From: Colimorpha_A sp045540115
Lineage (GTDB): Bacteria; Bacillota; Clostridia; Oscillospirales; CAG-272
Direction of reading: 5' to 3'
Assembly: GCA_045540115.1 (NCBI GenBank)
Contig: JAZQGR010000039.1
Span: 8,588 to 72,587, forward strand
Length of the DNA: 64,000 bases
Made by a program: the position numbers and the translations under genes. Under the pieces are notes generated by a model. It saw nothing but the letters and a program-made list of their open reading frames with translations, ran no database searches and was not told the DNA's origin. Positions 57,475 to 64,000 of the stretch are shown here, piece by piece; the stretch's first letter is position 1, and the number at the start of each line of letters is the position of its first letter.

Positions 57475-58489
57475 AAACTATCGCGATTATCGAAACGAGT
57501 CGTAATTTAATGCATATCATAAGAAGCTTCATTTTGATTGGAACGCTGAGTGTGCCCAGCCTCAGCTTCATTTTCTTTGTGAACGGATCTCTTGCGATAT
57601 TCAGGCAATGGCGGCGCTTTTCTTTGAAGGAATGAAGCTTATCGCGCTCGCTTACGCAGTTAAGCACGATATACCATCGAAGAATCTCAAGCTGATTATC
57701 GTATAAGCCGTTATTCTTTCCCGAAAACAGCCTTTCGCACGCGTACGACAGGTTTTTAAGCTTCTCGAAGCGGTCGGGCTTGAAGCCTTTTGATATTGAC
57801 GCTTCGTTATAGTAGTAGCAATAAATTCCCGCTTCCTCTATGTAGTAGAAGGAATTTGCGCAATATGCGACCTGCGCGGAGAATATGACGTCCTCGCTGT
57901 TTTTGACCTCCTCGTCGAATCGCAAATCCTTGTCGCGCAAAAACCGCGATTTATAGAGCGCCATACAGGAGCTGACCGTCGGTCCAAGCGTCATGCTGTT
58001 TGTTGTCAAAACGCGCGGGAGCAATTCCCTTTCGATGTCTGCGCGGCTGTAATACCCGGGACGAAGCTCGCATGACGGACCGTCACTATACGGCGCAAGC
58101 TCAGGGAGATTCGGCCAATTCGCTTTATACGGGCGAAAGCGAACGAAATCGACATCGGTTTCTGCTGCTTTCGAATACAGTTTTTCAAGTCCGTCGTTTT
58201 CAAGCCAATCGTCGGAATCGAGGAAGAAGGTATATTCCCCCTCCGCGATATCAAGTCCTGCGTTTCGTGCTGAGGAAAGACCGCCGTTTTTCTTATGAAC
58301 GACCTTGATTCTGCCGTCCTTTTTCTTATATTCGTCGCAGATCGTTCCGCAACCGTCGGGAGAGCCGTCGTCGACGAGAATTATCTCTATATCGGTAAGC
58401 GTTTGGGAGAGCACACTGTCAACGCATCTGCTTAGGTATTTTTCGACGTTATATATCGGAATTATTACCGAGATCTTTGCTTTACTCAT
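57473..58489 (-). CDS. Family 2 glycosyltransferase
   Basis: 338 residues. The GT-A fold begins with VIIPIYNVEKYL, then LVDDGSPDG, NGGLSSARNAGL and the metal-binding FFLDSDDW; the second half is helical, with a basic end that may touch the membrane. Enzymes of this kind add a sugar to surface polysaccharides or glycolipids. It lies 32 bases after ychF and probably shares its transcript. Donor and acceptor are unknown. It is a single gene, not part of a polysaccharide cluster in this window. Confidence 0.9.
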   Translation of the reverse strand: MSKAKISVIIPIYNVEKYLSRCVDSVLSQTLTDIEIILVDDGSPDGCGTICDEYKKKDGRIKVVHKKNGGLSSARNAGLDIAEGEYTFFLDSDDWLENDGLEKLYSKAAETDVDFVRFRPYKANWPNLPELAPYSDGPSCELRPGYYSRADIERELLPRVLTTNSMTLGPTVSSCMALYKSRFLRDKDLRFDEEVKNSEDVIFSAQVAYCANSFYYIEEAGIYCYYYNEASISKGFKPDRFEKLKNLSYACERLFSGKNNGLYDNQLEILRWYIVLNCVSERDKLHSFKEKRRHCLNIARDPFTKKMKLRLGTLSVPIKMKLLMICIKLRLVSIIAIV

Positions 58490-58521
58490 AGCGCTCTCCT
58501 TTCTGCGGTTTTCTTTAATTA

Positions 58522-59616
58522 TCAGACATTGAAGCGGAAAAGTACGACGTCTCCGTCCTTCATTACGTATTCCTTGCCCTCAGAACGGACAAGTCCCTTT
58601 TCCTTTGCCACAGCCATCGTTCCGCAGGCAACGAGGTCGTCAAATGCGATGACCTCTGCGCGGATGAAGCCGCGTTCAAAATCGGAATGTATTTTTCCTG
58701 CCGCCTGAGGCGCCTTTGTTCCGCGCTTGATCGTCCATGCGCGAACCTCCTGAGGACCGCCCGTCAGGTAGCTGATAAGTCCGAGAAGCGTATAGCCTGC
58801 CTTGATGAGTCGGTCAAGACCGCTTTCGCTTAGACCAAGGTCAGATAAGAACATTGCCTTATCCTCACCCTCAAGCTCTGCAATCTCTGCTTCGATTCCC
58901 GCACAGACCGGGATGATTCCCGAGTGCTCTTTTTCGGCGAAGTCCTTGAGCGCGATATAGTTAGGGTTGCTTTCGTATTCGCCTGAAACCTCGTCCTCGC
59001 CTATATTCGCAACGTAGATTATCGGCTTGCGGGAAAGGAGGGGGCTCTGGTCGAGAATGATCGCCTCGTCCTCGGTAAGCTCCATTGAGCGCGCCGAATG
59101 ACCTTCGTCGAGCCACGCCTTTGCGCGGTTAAGAAGCTCAAGCTCGGAAGCGAGCGTCTTATCGCCCTTCATCGCCTTGCTTACTCTGTCGATACGCTTT
59201 TCGATAAGCTCGATATCCGAGAGGATAAGCTCCATATTTATGATGTCGACGTCGCGGAGCGCATCAACGCTTCCGCTTACGTGAATGATATTTCCGTTTT
59301 CGAAGCAACGGACGACGTGTGCTATCGCGTCGACCTCGCGGATATGTGAAAGGAACTTATTTCCAAGTCCCTCTCCGCGCGATGCGCCCTCGACAAGTCC
59401 TGCGATATCGACGAACTCGATAACGGCGGGAGTGTATTTTTCGGGGTTATACATTTCCGCAAGCACGTCGAGACGGCTATCCGGTACTGCGACGACGCCA
59501 ACGTTCGGCTCTATCGTACAGAACGGGTAGTTTGCCGTTTCTGCTCCTGCGTTCGTTATTGCGTTAAAAAGTGTACTCTTTCCGACGTTCGGAAGTCCTA
59601 CTATTCCTATTTTCAT
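58522..59616 (-). CDS. ychF: YchF/OLA1-family ATPase
   Basis: 364 residues from the ATG at 59616 (AGGAG before it). GLPNVGKSTLF (P-loop), DIAGLVEGASRGEGLGN (switch regions) and the late TGS-like domain with DFERGFIRAEVIAFDD identify YchF. Its nucleotide motif prefers ATP over GTP. It binds ribosomes and takes part in translation and stress response. It is a housekeeping gene with its own promoter, followed by the glycosyltransferase gene. Confidence 0.95.
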   Translation of the reverse strand: MKIGIVGLPNVGKSTLFNAITNAGAETANYPFCTIEPNVGVVAVPDSRLDVLAEMYNPEKYTPAVIEFVDIAGLVEGASRGEGLGNKFLSHIREVDAIAHVVRCFENGNIIHVSGSVDALRDVDIINMELILSDIELIEKRIDRVSKAMKGDKTLASELELLNRAKAWLDEGHSARSMELTEDEAIILDQSPLLSRKPIIYVANIGEDEVSGEYESNPNYIALKDFAEKEHSGIIPVCAGIEAEIAELEGEDKAMFLSDLGLSESGLDRLIKAGYTLLGLISYLTGGPQEVRAWTIKRGTKAPQAAGKIHSDFERGFIRAEVIAFDDLVACGTMAVAKEKGLVRSEGKEYVMKDGDVVLFRFNV

Positions 59617-59645
59617 TTTCTTCTCTCCTATCAAAGTTACATTAC

Positions 59646-59674
59646 ATTATAACACAGCCCGACTTTTTTCTCAA
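59646..59674 (-). promoter_or_regulatory. Sigma-A promoter of ychF
   Basis: Minus strand TTGAGA (59669-59674), 17 bp ending TGT, TATAAT (59646-59651). Confidence 0.8.
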
Positions 59675-59766
59675 TACAAAAACGAAAACTTTTGTTATGT
59701 TTTTGAAAAAAGCGCTCTATTGCCGATTTTTTGACGCGAAACTGCGCACAAAAGTAAGAAAATCGG

Positions 59767-59795
59767 TTGACAATCCCGCCTTGTTGTGTTATACT
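59767..59795 (+). promoter_or_regulatory. Sigma-A promoter of the SCIFF operon
   Basis: TTGACA (59767-59772), 17 bp ending TGT, TATACT (59790-59795). Confidence 0.85.
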
Positions 59796-59830
59796 GATTC
59801 AGTAAAAACCTAAATACGGAAGGTGAAATT

Positions 59831-59983
59831 ATGGAACACATCAAGACTATCGAAACTCGTAACCTTTGCGACAGCGCTAAGAACGGCGGCTGCGGCGAGT
59901 GCCAGACCTCTTGCCAGTCTGCTTGCAAGACCAGCTGCGGTATTGCAAATCAGCAGTGCGAGAGCGCTAAGGAAAGCAAGTAA
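59831..59983 (+). CDS. scfA: SCIFF ranthipeptide precursor (six Cys in forty-five residues)
   Basis: A 50-residue peptide with the near-invariant SCIFF core CGECQTSCQSACKTSC (21-36) and a last Cys at 43. An extra Cys at position 13 brings the total to seven. In the family, the adjacent radical SAM enzyme joins a cysteine sulfur to a threonine backbone position (in this core the Thr in CKTSC) to make a thioether. The product is nearly universal in Clostridia, and its role (quorum sensing and metabolic control have been suggested) is unsettled. GGAAGGTG lies 6 bases before the ATG. A terminator hairpin follows before the maturase. Confidence 0.96.
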   Translation: MEHIKTIETRNLCDSAKNGGCGECQTSCQSACKTSCGIANQQCESAKESK

Positions 59984-59995
59984 TTGCATACCCGA

Positions 59996-60024
59996 AACGC
60001 CGCCGGCAATGGCGGCGTTTTTTC
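59996..60024 (+). terminator. Hairpin between SCIFF peptide and maturase
   Basis: 9 bp GC-rich stem AACGCCGCC/GGCGGCGTT followed by T5. As a partial terminator it would keep peptide mRNA in excess over maturase mRNA. Confidence 0.8.
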
Positions 60025-60040
60025 GTAAAGGAGAACTGTT

Positions 60041-61420
60041 ATGATACATCAATACAAGCTCGGCGGATACAATATCGTGCTTGACATTTGCTCGGGCTCG
60101 GTACACGCCGTCGACGAGGTGGCTTACGATATTATATCGCTTTTTGAAGAGAAGAGCCGCGAGGAGATTCTTTCGGAGATAGAAGCAAAGTATTCTTCTC
60201 GTGAGGATATAACGAAGGAAGATATTGCCGAGTGCTATTCTCAGGTTCAGGCGCTCAAGGATGCAGGTAAGCTTTTCACTCCCGACAATTTTGAGCCGAT
60301 GGCCGGCAAGCTGAAGCAAAAGACAGCGGGTGTTATCAAGGCACTTTGTCTTCACATCGCTCACACCTGTAACCTCAACTGCTCCTACTGCTTTGCAAGT
60401 CAGGGTAAATATCACGGTGAGCGCGCAGTTATGTCTTACGAGGTCGGAAAGCGGGCACTTGATTTTCTTATCGAAAATTCCGGCTCCCGTCACAACCTTG
60501 AGGTCGACTTCTTCGGCGGCGAGCCGCTTATGAATTTTCAGGTCGTAAAGGACCTTGTCGCTTACGCGCGAAGCATCGAAAAGGAAAAAGGTAAGAATTT
60601 CAGATTTACTCTTACCACAAACGGCGTTCTCGTCGATGATGATGTCATTGAATGGGCAAACCGTGAGTGCCACAACGTTGTCCTCAGCCTTGACGGGCGC
60701 AAGGAGGTTCACGACCGCTTCAGAGTTGACTATGCGGGGAACGGAAGCTGGGACAAGATCGTTCCGAAGTTCCAGAAGTTTGTTGAGGCGCGCGGCGGTA
60801 AGGATTACTACATGCGCGGCACCTTTACTCACAATAATCCCGATTTTCTAAATGACATCAAGACTATGCTCGATCTCGGCTTTAACGAGCTGAGCATGGA
60901 GCCCGTCGTTTGCGCGTCCGACGATCCCTCGGCTCTGACTGAGAGCGATATGGAGATCGTTATGGATCAGTACGAGAAGCTTGCTTCTCTTATGCTTGAA
61001 AAGGACAGGGAGGGCAAGCCCTTTACTTTCTATCACTACATGATAGACCTTTCGGGCGGGCCTTGCATTTACAAGAGAATTTCGGGCTGCGGAAGCGGTA
61101 CCGAATATATGGCTGTCACTCCTTGGGGCGATCTTTATCCCTGCCATCAGTTCGTCGGTGAGGAGAGATTCAAGCTCGGAGATATCTGGGGCGGTGTTAC
61201 CAACACAGAAATTCAGAATGAATTTGCTTCCTGCAACGTTTACGCACACAAGGAGTGCCGCGATTGCTGGGCGCGTCTTTACTGCTCGGGCGGCTGCGCC
61301 GCTAACGCTTATCACGCGACAGGCTCCGTTACGGGCGTTTACGAGGACGGCTGCAAGCTCTTCCGCAAGCGTATGGAGTGTGCAATAATGGTTGCGGTTG
61401 CAAGAGCCTTGGGTGAATAA
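60041..61420 (+). CDS. scfB: SCIFF radical SAM maturase
   Basis: 459 residues. Residues about 1-90 form the peptide-recognition (RRE-like) domain. The radical SAM cluster motif is C110-NLN-C114-SY-C117. FFGGEPLM is the SAM-binding GGE motif, and the SPASM region at the end (CIYKRISGCGSG, CRDCWARLYCSGGCAAN) holds two auxiliary clusters. It installs thioether bonds in the SCIFF peptide. AAAGGAG precedes the ATG. The next gene starts on its stop codon (TAATG). Confidence 0.96.
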   Translation: MIHQYKLGGYNIVLDICSGSVHAVDEVAYDIISLFEEKSREEILSEIEAKYSSREDITKEDIAECYSQVQALKDAGKLFTPDNFEPMAGKLKQKTAGVIKALCLHIAHTCNLNCSYCFASQGKYHGERAVMSYEVGKRALDFLIENSGSRHNLEVDFFGGEPLMNFQVVKDLVAYARSIEKEKGKNFRFTLTTNGVLVDDDVIEWANRECHNVVLSLDGRKEVHDRFRVDYAGNGSWDKIVPKFQKFVEARGGKDYYMRGTFTHNNPDFLNDIKTMLDLGFNELSMEPVVCASDDPSALTESDMEIVMDQYEKLASLMLEKDREGKPFTFYHYMIDLSGGPCIYKRISGCGSGTEYMAVTPWGDLYPCHQFVGEERFKLGDIWGGVTNTEIQNEFASCNVYAHKECRDCWARLYCSGGCAANAYHATGSVTGVYEDGCKLFRKRMECAIMVAVARALGE

Positions 61421-62757
61421 TGAACACTCCTATTTGTGATTTCGTGCGTAATTATGCGGACGGTTGCGCGCTCAGAATGCACATGCCCGGTCACAAGGGC
61501 GAGGCTCTTTTAGGTATTGAGCACCTTGACATTACCGAGATCAGCGGCGCTGACAGTCTTTATGAGGCAAGCGGTATTATTGCCGAGAGCGAGCGTAATG
61601 CGAGCACGCTTTTCGGCTGCCGAACTCTTTATTCTACCGAAGGCTCGTCTCAGTGCATAAGAGCGATGCTTTATCTTATTATGCTCTACGCGAAAAGACA
61701 CGGCAAGAAGCCGACAATTTGGGCAGGGAGAAATGCGCACAAGACCTTTCTTACCGCCGCGGGACTTCTTGACGTTGACGTAAATTGGATATATTCGGAA
61801 GTAGGTTACGACGGATATCTCACGTGCGATATATCCCCTGATCGACTTGATCGTGAGCTTAGTTACTTGTCCGAGAAACCGACGGCAATTTATCTTACAA
61901 GTCCTGATTATCTCGGAAGCATTGCCGATATTCGAGGCATTTCAGAGGTCTGCCACCGTCACGGTGTTCTTCTGGCGGTCGACAATGCTCACGGTGCTTA
62001 CCTGCGTTTTCTGCCCGAATCCTTATTTCCCATTGATCTCGGTGCAGATATTTGCTGTGATTCGGCGCATAAGACTCTGCCTGTTCTTACAGGCGGTGCT
62101 TATTTACATTTTTCGGCGGATCTTGATCTTGCGGTTGGTGAGCAGGCAAAAAACTCGCTTGCGATTTTTGGATCGACGAGTCCGTCGTATCTTATTTTGC
62201 AATCCCTTGACGCGGCAAACTGTGTTTTAGAGGAGCTTCCCTCTCGGTTCAAGGCAGTAATTCCCGAAATTGAGGCGTTCAAAGAGCGTCTTTCTTCCCT
62301 TGGATTTTCGATGTACGGAAACGAGCCGTTGAAGATGACTATTGATGCGAAGTCCTACGGATATTCGGGTGATCTTCTTGCCAATATTCTGAGGAGCAAA
62401 AATGTTGAGCCCGAATTTTCCGATCCCGATTACCTGACTCTGATGCTGTCGACCGATACTGACGCGCTTGTGCGTTTGGAGAAGGTGCTTACGGGAATTC
62501 CTAAGAAAGCTCCCATTACTGAGCGGTCTCCCGAATTTAAGGCCGCAAAGCGGGCAATTTCAGTTCGAGAAGCAATGCTTTCCGATACCGAAGTCCTTCC
62601 TATCGACGAATGTGTCGGGCGCGTGCTTGCGGTTCCGACCGTTGGCTGTCCGCCCGCCGTTCCGATCCTCGTCTGCGGCGAGGAGATCGACGGGCATTCG
62701 ATCGAGTGCTTCAGGTATTACGGAATTACATCCTGCTGTGTTGTGAGGAATATATGA
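61420..62757 (+). CDS. Orn/Lys/Arg decarboxylase-family PLP enzyme
   Basis: 445 residues, fold type I. MHMPGHKG at the start, SLYEASGII, AVDNAHGAY (Asp188 for the PLP ring) and the PLP lysine in DSAHKTLPVLTGGAYLH (K218) are seen. The short length without the N-terminal wing domain matches the Firmicutes YaaO/SpeA-like group, which includes arginine and lysine decarboxylases; the C-terminal part is also reduced. A polyamine-forming reaction is likely but the amino acid is unclear. Its ATG overlaps the scfB stop by 1 base, and it overlaps the following GNAT by 4. Confidence 0.9.
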   Translation: MNTPICDFVRNYADGCALRMHMPGHKGEALLGIEHLDITEISGADSLYEASGIIAESERNASTLFGCRTLYSTEGSSQCIRAMLYLIMLYAKRHGKKPTIWAGRNAHKTFLTAAGLLDVDVNWIYSEVGYDGYLTCDISPDRLDRELSYLSEKPTAIYLTSPDYLGSIADIRGISEVCHRHGVLLAVDNAHGAYLRFLPESLFPIDLGADICCDSAHKTLPVLTGGAYLHFSADLDLAVGEQAKNSLAIFGSTSPSYLILQSLDAANCVLEELPSRFKAVIPEIEAFKERLSSLGFSMYGNEPLKMTIDAKSYGYSGDLLANILRSKNVEPEFSDPDYLTLMLSTDTDALVRLEKVLTGIPKKAPITERSPEFKAAKRAISVREAMLSDTEVLPIDECVGRVLAVPTVGCPPAVPILVCGEEIDGHSIECFRYYGITSCCVVRNI

Positions 62758-63188
62758 TAATAAGAATAATGGAAAGAGGCGACTGTGAGGCGGTCACCAA
62801 CATGATGCGCGGCTTTTACGCCTCGGATGCGGTCCTCACGAACGGCTCGGAGAAAATATTTTCAGCCGACGTGAATGAATGTGTCTCCGACAGCCCTTAC
62901 CTTGAAGGCTACGTTTTTGAAAATGAAGGCGGGATTCAGGGCTACGCGATGTGCGCAAAAAGCTTTTCGACTGAGTTTGGAAAAAGATGCATCTGGATAG
63001 AAGATCTTTTCATAAAGGAAGAATACCGCGGGAAAGGTATCGGAGGTAAGTTTCTTTCTTTTATTTCAGATAGGTATTCGGATCGTGTTATTCGTCTTGA
63101 GGCGGAAGCCGAAAACGAGCGCGCTATTCACGTTTACAAAAAGGCGGGATTTGAGGTTCTCCCCTATACTGAATTGATTAAATTATGA
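62754..63188 (+). CDS. GNAT-family N-acetyltransferase
   Basis: 144 residues. The acetyl-CoA site is clear: IEDLFIKEEYRGKGIGGKFL with the R/Q-x-x-G-x-G/A pyrophosphate loop, followed by RLEAEAENERAIHVYKKAGF. The start at 62754 shares ATGA with the upstream stop and has GAGG 5 bases before it. As the last gene of the SCIFF unit, next to a decarboxylase, it could acetylate a polyamine, but small GNATs have many substrates. The stop codon adjoins the terminator. Confidence 0.88.
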   Translation: MIIRIMERGDCEAVTNMMRGFYASDAVLTNGSEKIFSADVNECVSDSPYLEGYVFENEGGIQGYAMCAKSFSTEFGKRCIWIEDLFIKEEYRGKGIGGKFLSFISDRYSDRVIRLEAEAENERAIHVYKKAGFEVLPYTELIKL

Positions 63189-63216
63189 AAAAAACGGCGC
63201 TTAGCGCCGTTTTTTT
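63188..63216 (+). terminator. Terminator of the SCIFF operon
   Basis: 13 bp stem AAAAAAACGGCGC/GCGCCGTTTTTTT with a 3-base loop, at the stop codon of the GNAT gene. Confidence 0.88.
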
Positions 63217-63341
63217 CACCTAAAAATCAGCACGAGTTCACAATTTGTTAACACACTCGGCTGCGAAATGTGGTATTATGAACTTGGTTAAAAAAATAAC
63301 GAAGTTAACAATTCGGCGTTTCGCCGGGAAAGAGGTTAAAT

Positions 63342-64000
63342 ATGAGCACAAAGATTCTTGTTGTCGATGATGAAAGCGGCATTTGCGATCTTCTCAAGAT
63401 CTATTTTGAAAAAGAAGGCTATGAGGTAAAGACCGCCTCCGATGGCGTTGAGGGTATCAACTATTTCAAGATGTACGAGCCCGACCTTGTTCTTCTTGAC
63501 ATTATGCTTCCCAAAAAGGACGGCTGGCAGGTCTGCAGAGAGATACGCGAGGTGTCTTCAAAGCCTATTATTATGATAACTGCCAAGGGCGAGGTCTTTG
63601 ATAAGGTTCTCGGTCTTGAGCTTGGCGCTGACGATTTTATCGTTAAGCCCTTTGACACAAAAGAGGTAATCGCCCGCGTTAAAGCGGTCCTGCGCCGTTA
63701 CGATTCCGCATCCCCCAAGGAAAACGATCAGACCATTCGCTATGAGAACATAGAGATAAGTCTTACAAAATATGAATTGAAGCTGAATGGCAAGGCTGTT
63801 GACGTTCCCCCGAAGGAGCTTGAGCTTCTTTTCTTCCTTGCCTCAAACTACAACCGCGTATTTACCCGTGACCAGCTTCTTGACAAGGTGTGGGGCTTTG
63901 ACTATCTCGGCGACAGCCGTACTGTCGACGTTCACGTTAAGCGCCTCCGCGAAAAGCTTGAGGGCGTTTCTGATAAATGGGTGCTTAAGACCGTTTGGGG
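63342..64000 (+). CDS. OmpR/PhoB-family response regulator (cut by the window end)
   Basis: 219 residues are visible and only the last few are missing. The receiver domain has the acidic pocket VVDDE (7-11), the phosphorylated Asp in LLDIML (D53) and the IVKPF lysine. The C-terminal winged helix has PPKELELLFFLASNYNRVFTRDQLLDKVWGFDYLGDSRTVDVHVKRLREKL. It controls genes on signal from a sensor kinase, which should lie just beyond the edge. The ribosome site AAAGAGG is 6 bases before the ATG. No good sigma-A promoter was found; TATTAT at about 63274 has no matching -35. Confidence 0.93.
   Translation, partial: MSTKILVVDDESGICDLLKIYFEKEGYEVKTASDGVEGINYFKMYEPDLVLLDIMLPKKDGWQVCREIREVSSKPIIMITAKGEVFDKVLGLELGADDFIVKPFDTKEVIARVKAVLRRYDSASPKENDQTIRYENIEISLTKYELKLNGKAVDVPPKELELLFFLASNYNRVFTRDQLLDKVWGFDYLGDSRTVDVHVKRLREKLEGVSDKWVLKTVW

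Overview
The window reads as a chromosome segment of a spore-forming, probably gut-dwelling member of the Clostridia (Oscillospiraceae-like), drawn from a genome of balanced base composition. The evidence is a SCIFF peptide with its radical SAM maturase, the sporulation regulator SpoIIID, a bacterial RNase P RNA, an L10 leader with rplJ-rplL, many small MKK...C lipoproteins, and sigma-A promoters with -35, a 17 bp spacer and often an extended -10. No prophage, CRISPR array or transposase gene was seen. Mobile DNA is limited to short non-coding repeats.

Layout. 1-2.9 kb: repeat hairpins, tRNA-Trp, a small lipoprotein and three poorly known genes. 2.9-4.8 kb: pgi and, divergently, rnpB. 4.9-7.2 kb: a large surface lipoprotein with a Thr/Pro linker, cysteine pairs and a beta-propeller-like end. 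7.3-10.3 kb: an operon of PfkB kinase, alpha/beta hydrolase, ruvX and a lipoprotein. 10.5-11.6 kb: an rRNA methyltransferase. 11.7-29.3 kb: the accessory core, all on the minus strand. It holds seven paralogous DUF4091/GH123-like lipoproteins in five or six transcription units, together with a cytoplasmic glycosidase-like protein, a creatininase-family amidohydrolase, a GNAT-like acyltransferase and one more lipoprotein. It ends next to spoIIID. 29.7-33.2 kb: a lipoprotein, a metallophosphoesterase, pepT and thiN. 33.3-36.5 kb: an ECF sigma factor fused to an about 870-residue C-terminal part. 36.5-40.2 kb: a heterodimeric ABC exporter. 40.3-42.4 kb: a GH130 phosphorylase with a divergent AraC regulator. 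42.4-47.7 kb: a tight six-gene operon (lipoprotein, cysteine desulfurase, murD, nnrD, phosphodiesterase, membrane protein). 47.9-50.0 kb: two G3E/CobW GTPases, one with a His/Cys-rich metal tail and one fused to a DUF1980-like domain. 50-54.3 kb: small unknown genes, an amidohydrolase-GNAT fusion, repeats, tRNA-Ser and a MITE-like element. 54.3-55.6 kb: L10 leader, rplJ and rplL. 55.6-59.6 kb: GH2 glycosidase, glycosyltransferase and ychF. 59.8-63.2 kb: SCIFF peptide, maturase, an Orn/Lys/Arg decarboxylase-like enzyme and a GNAT. 63.3 kb to the end: a PhoB-type response regulator cut by the window edge.

How it fits together. The accessory core looks like a surface carbohydrate system. All seven paralogs carry a lipobox and keep the Asp-Glu pair that GH123 enzymes use in catalysis. 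This suggests a family of membrane-anchored glycosidases for N-acetylhexosamine-containing glycans, with intracellular partners nearby. The GH2 and GH130 enzymes add further glycan capacity. The array seems to have grown by tandem duplication: the genes share promoter layout and near-identical terminator stems, and two promoter regions resemble the end of spoIIID. Several repeats sit between a promoter and the gene it should serve (tRNA-Ser, pepT).
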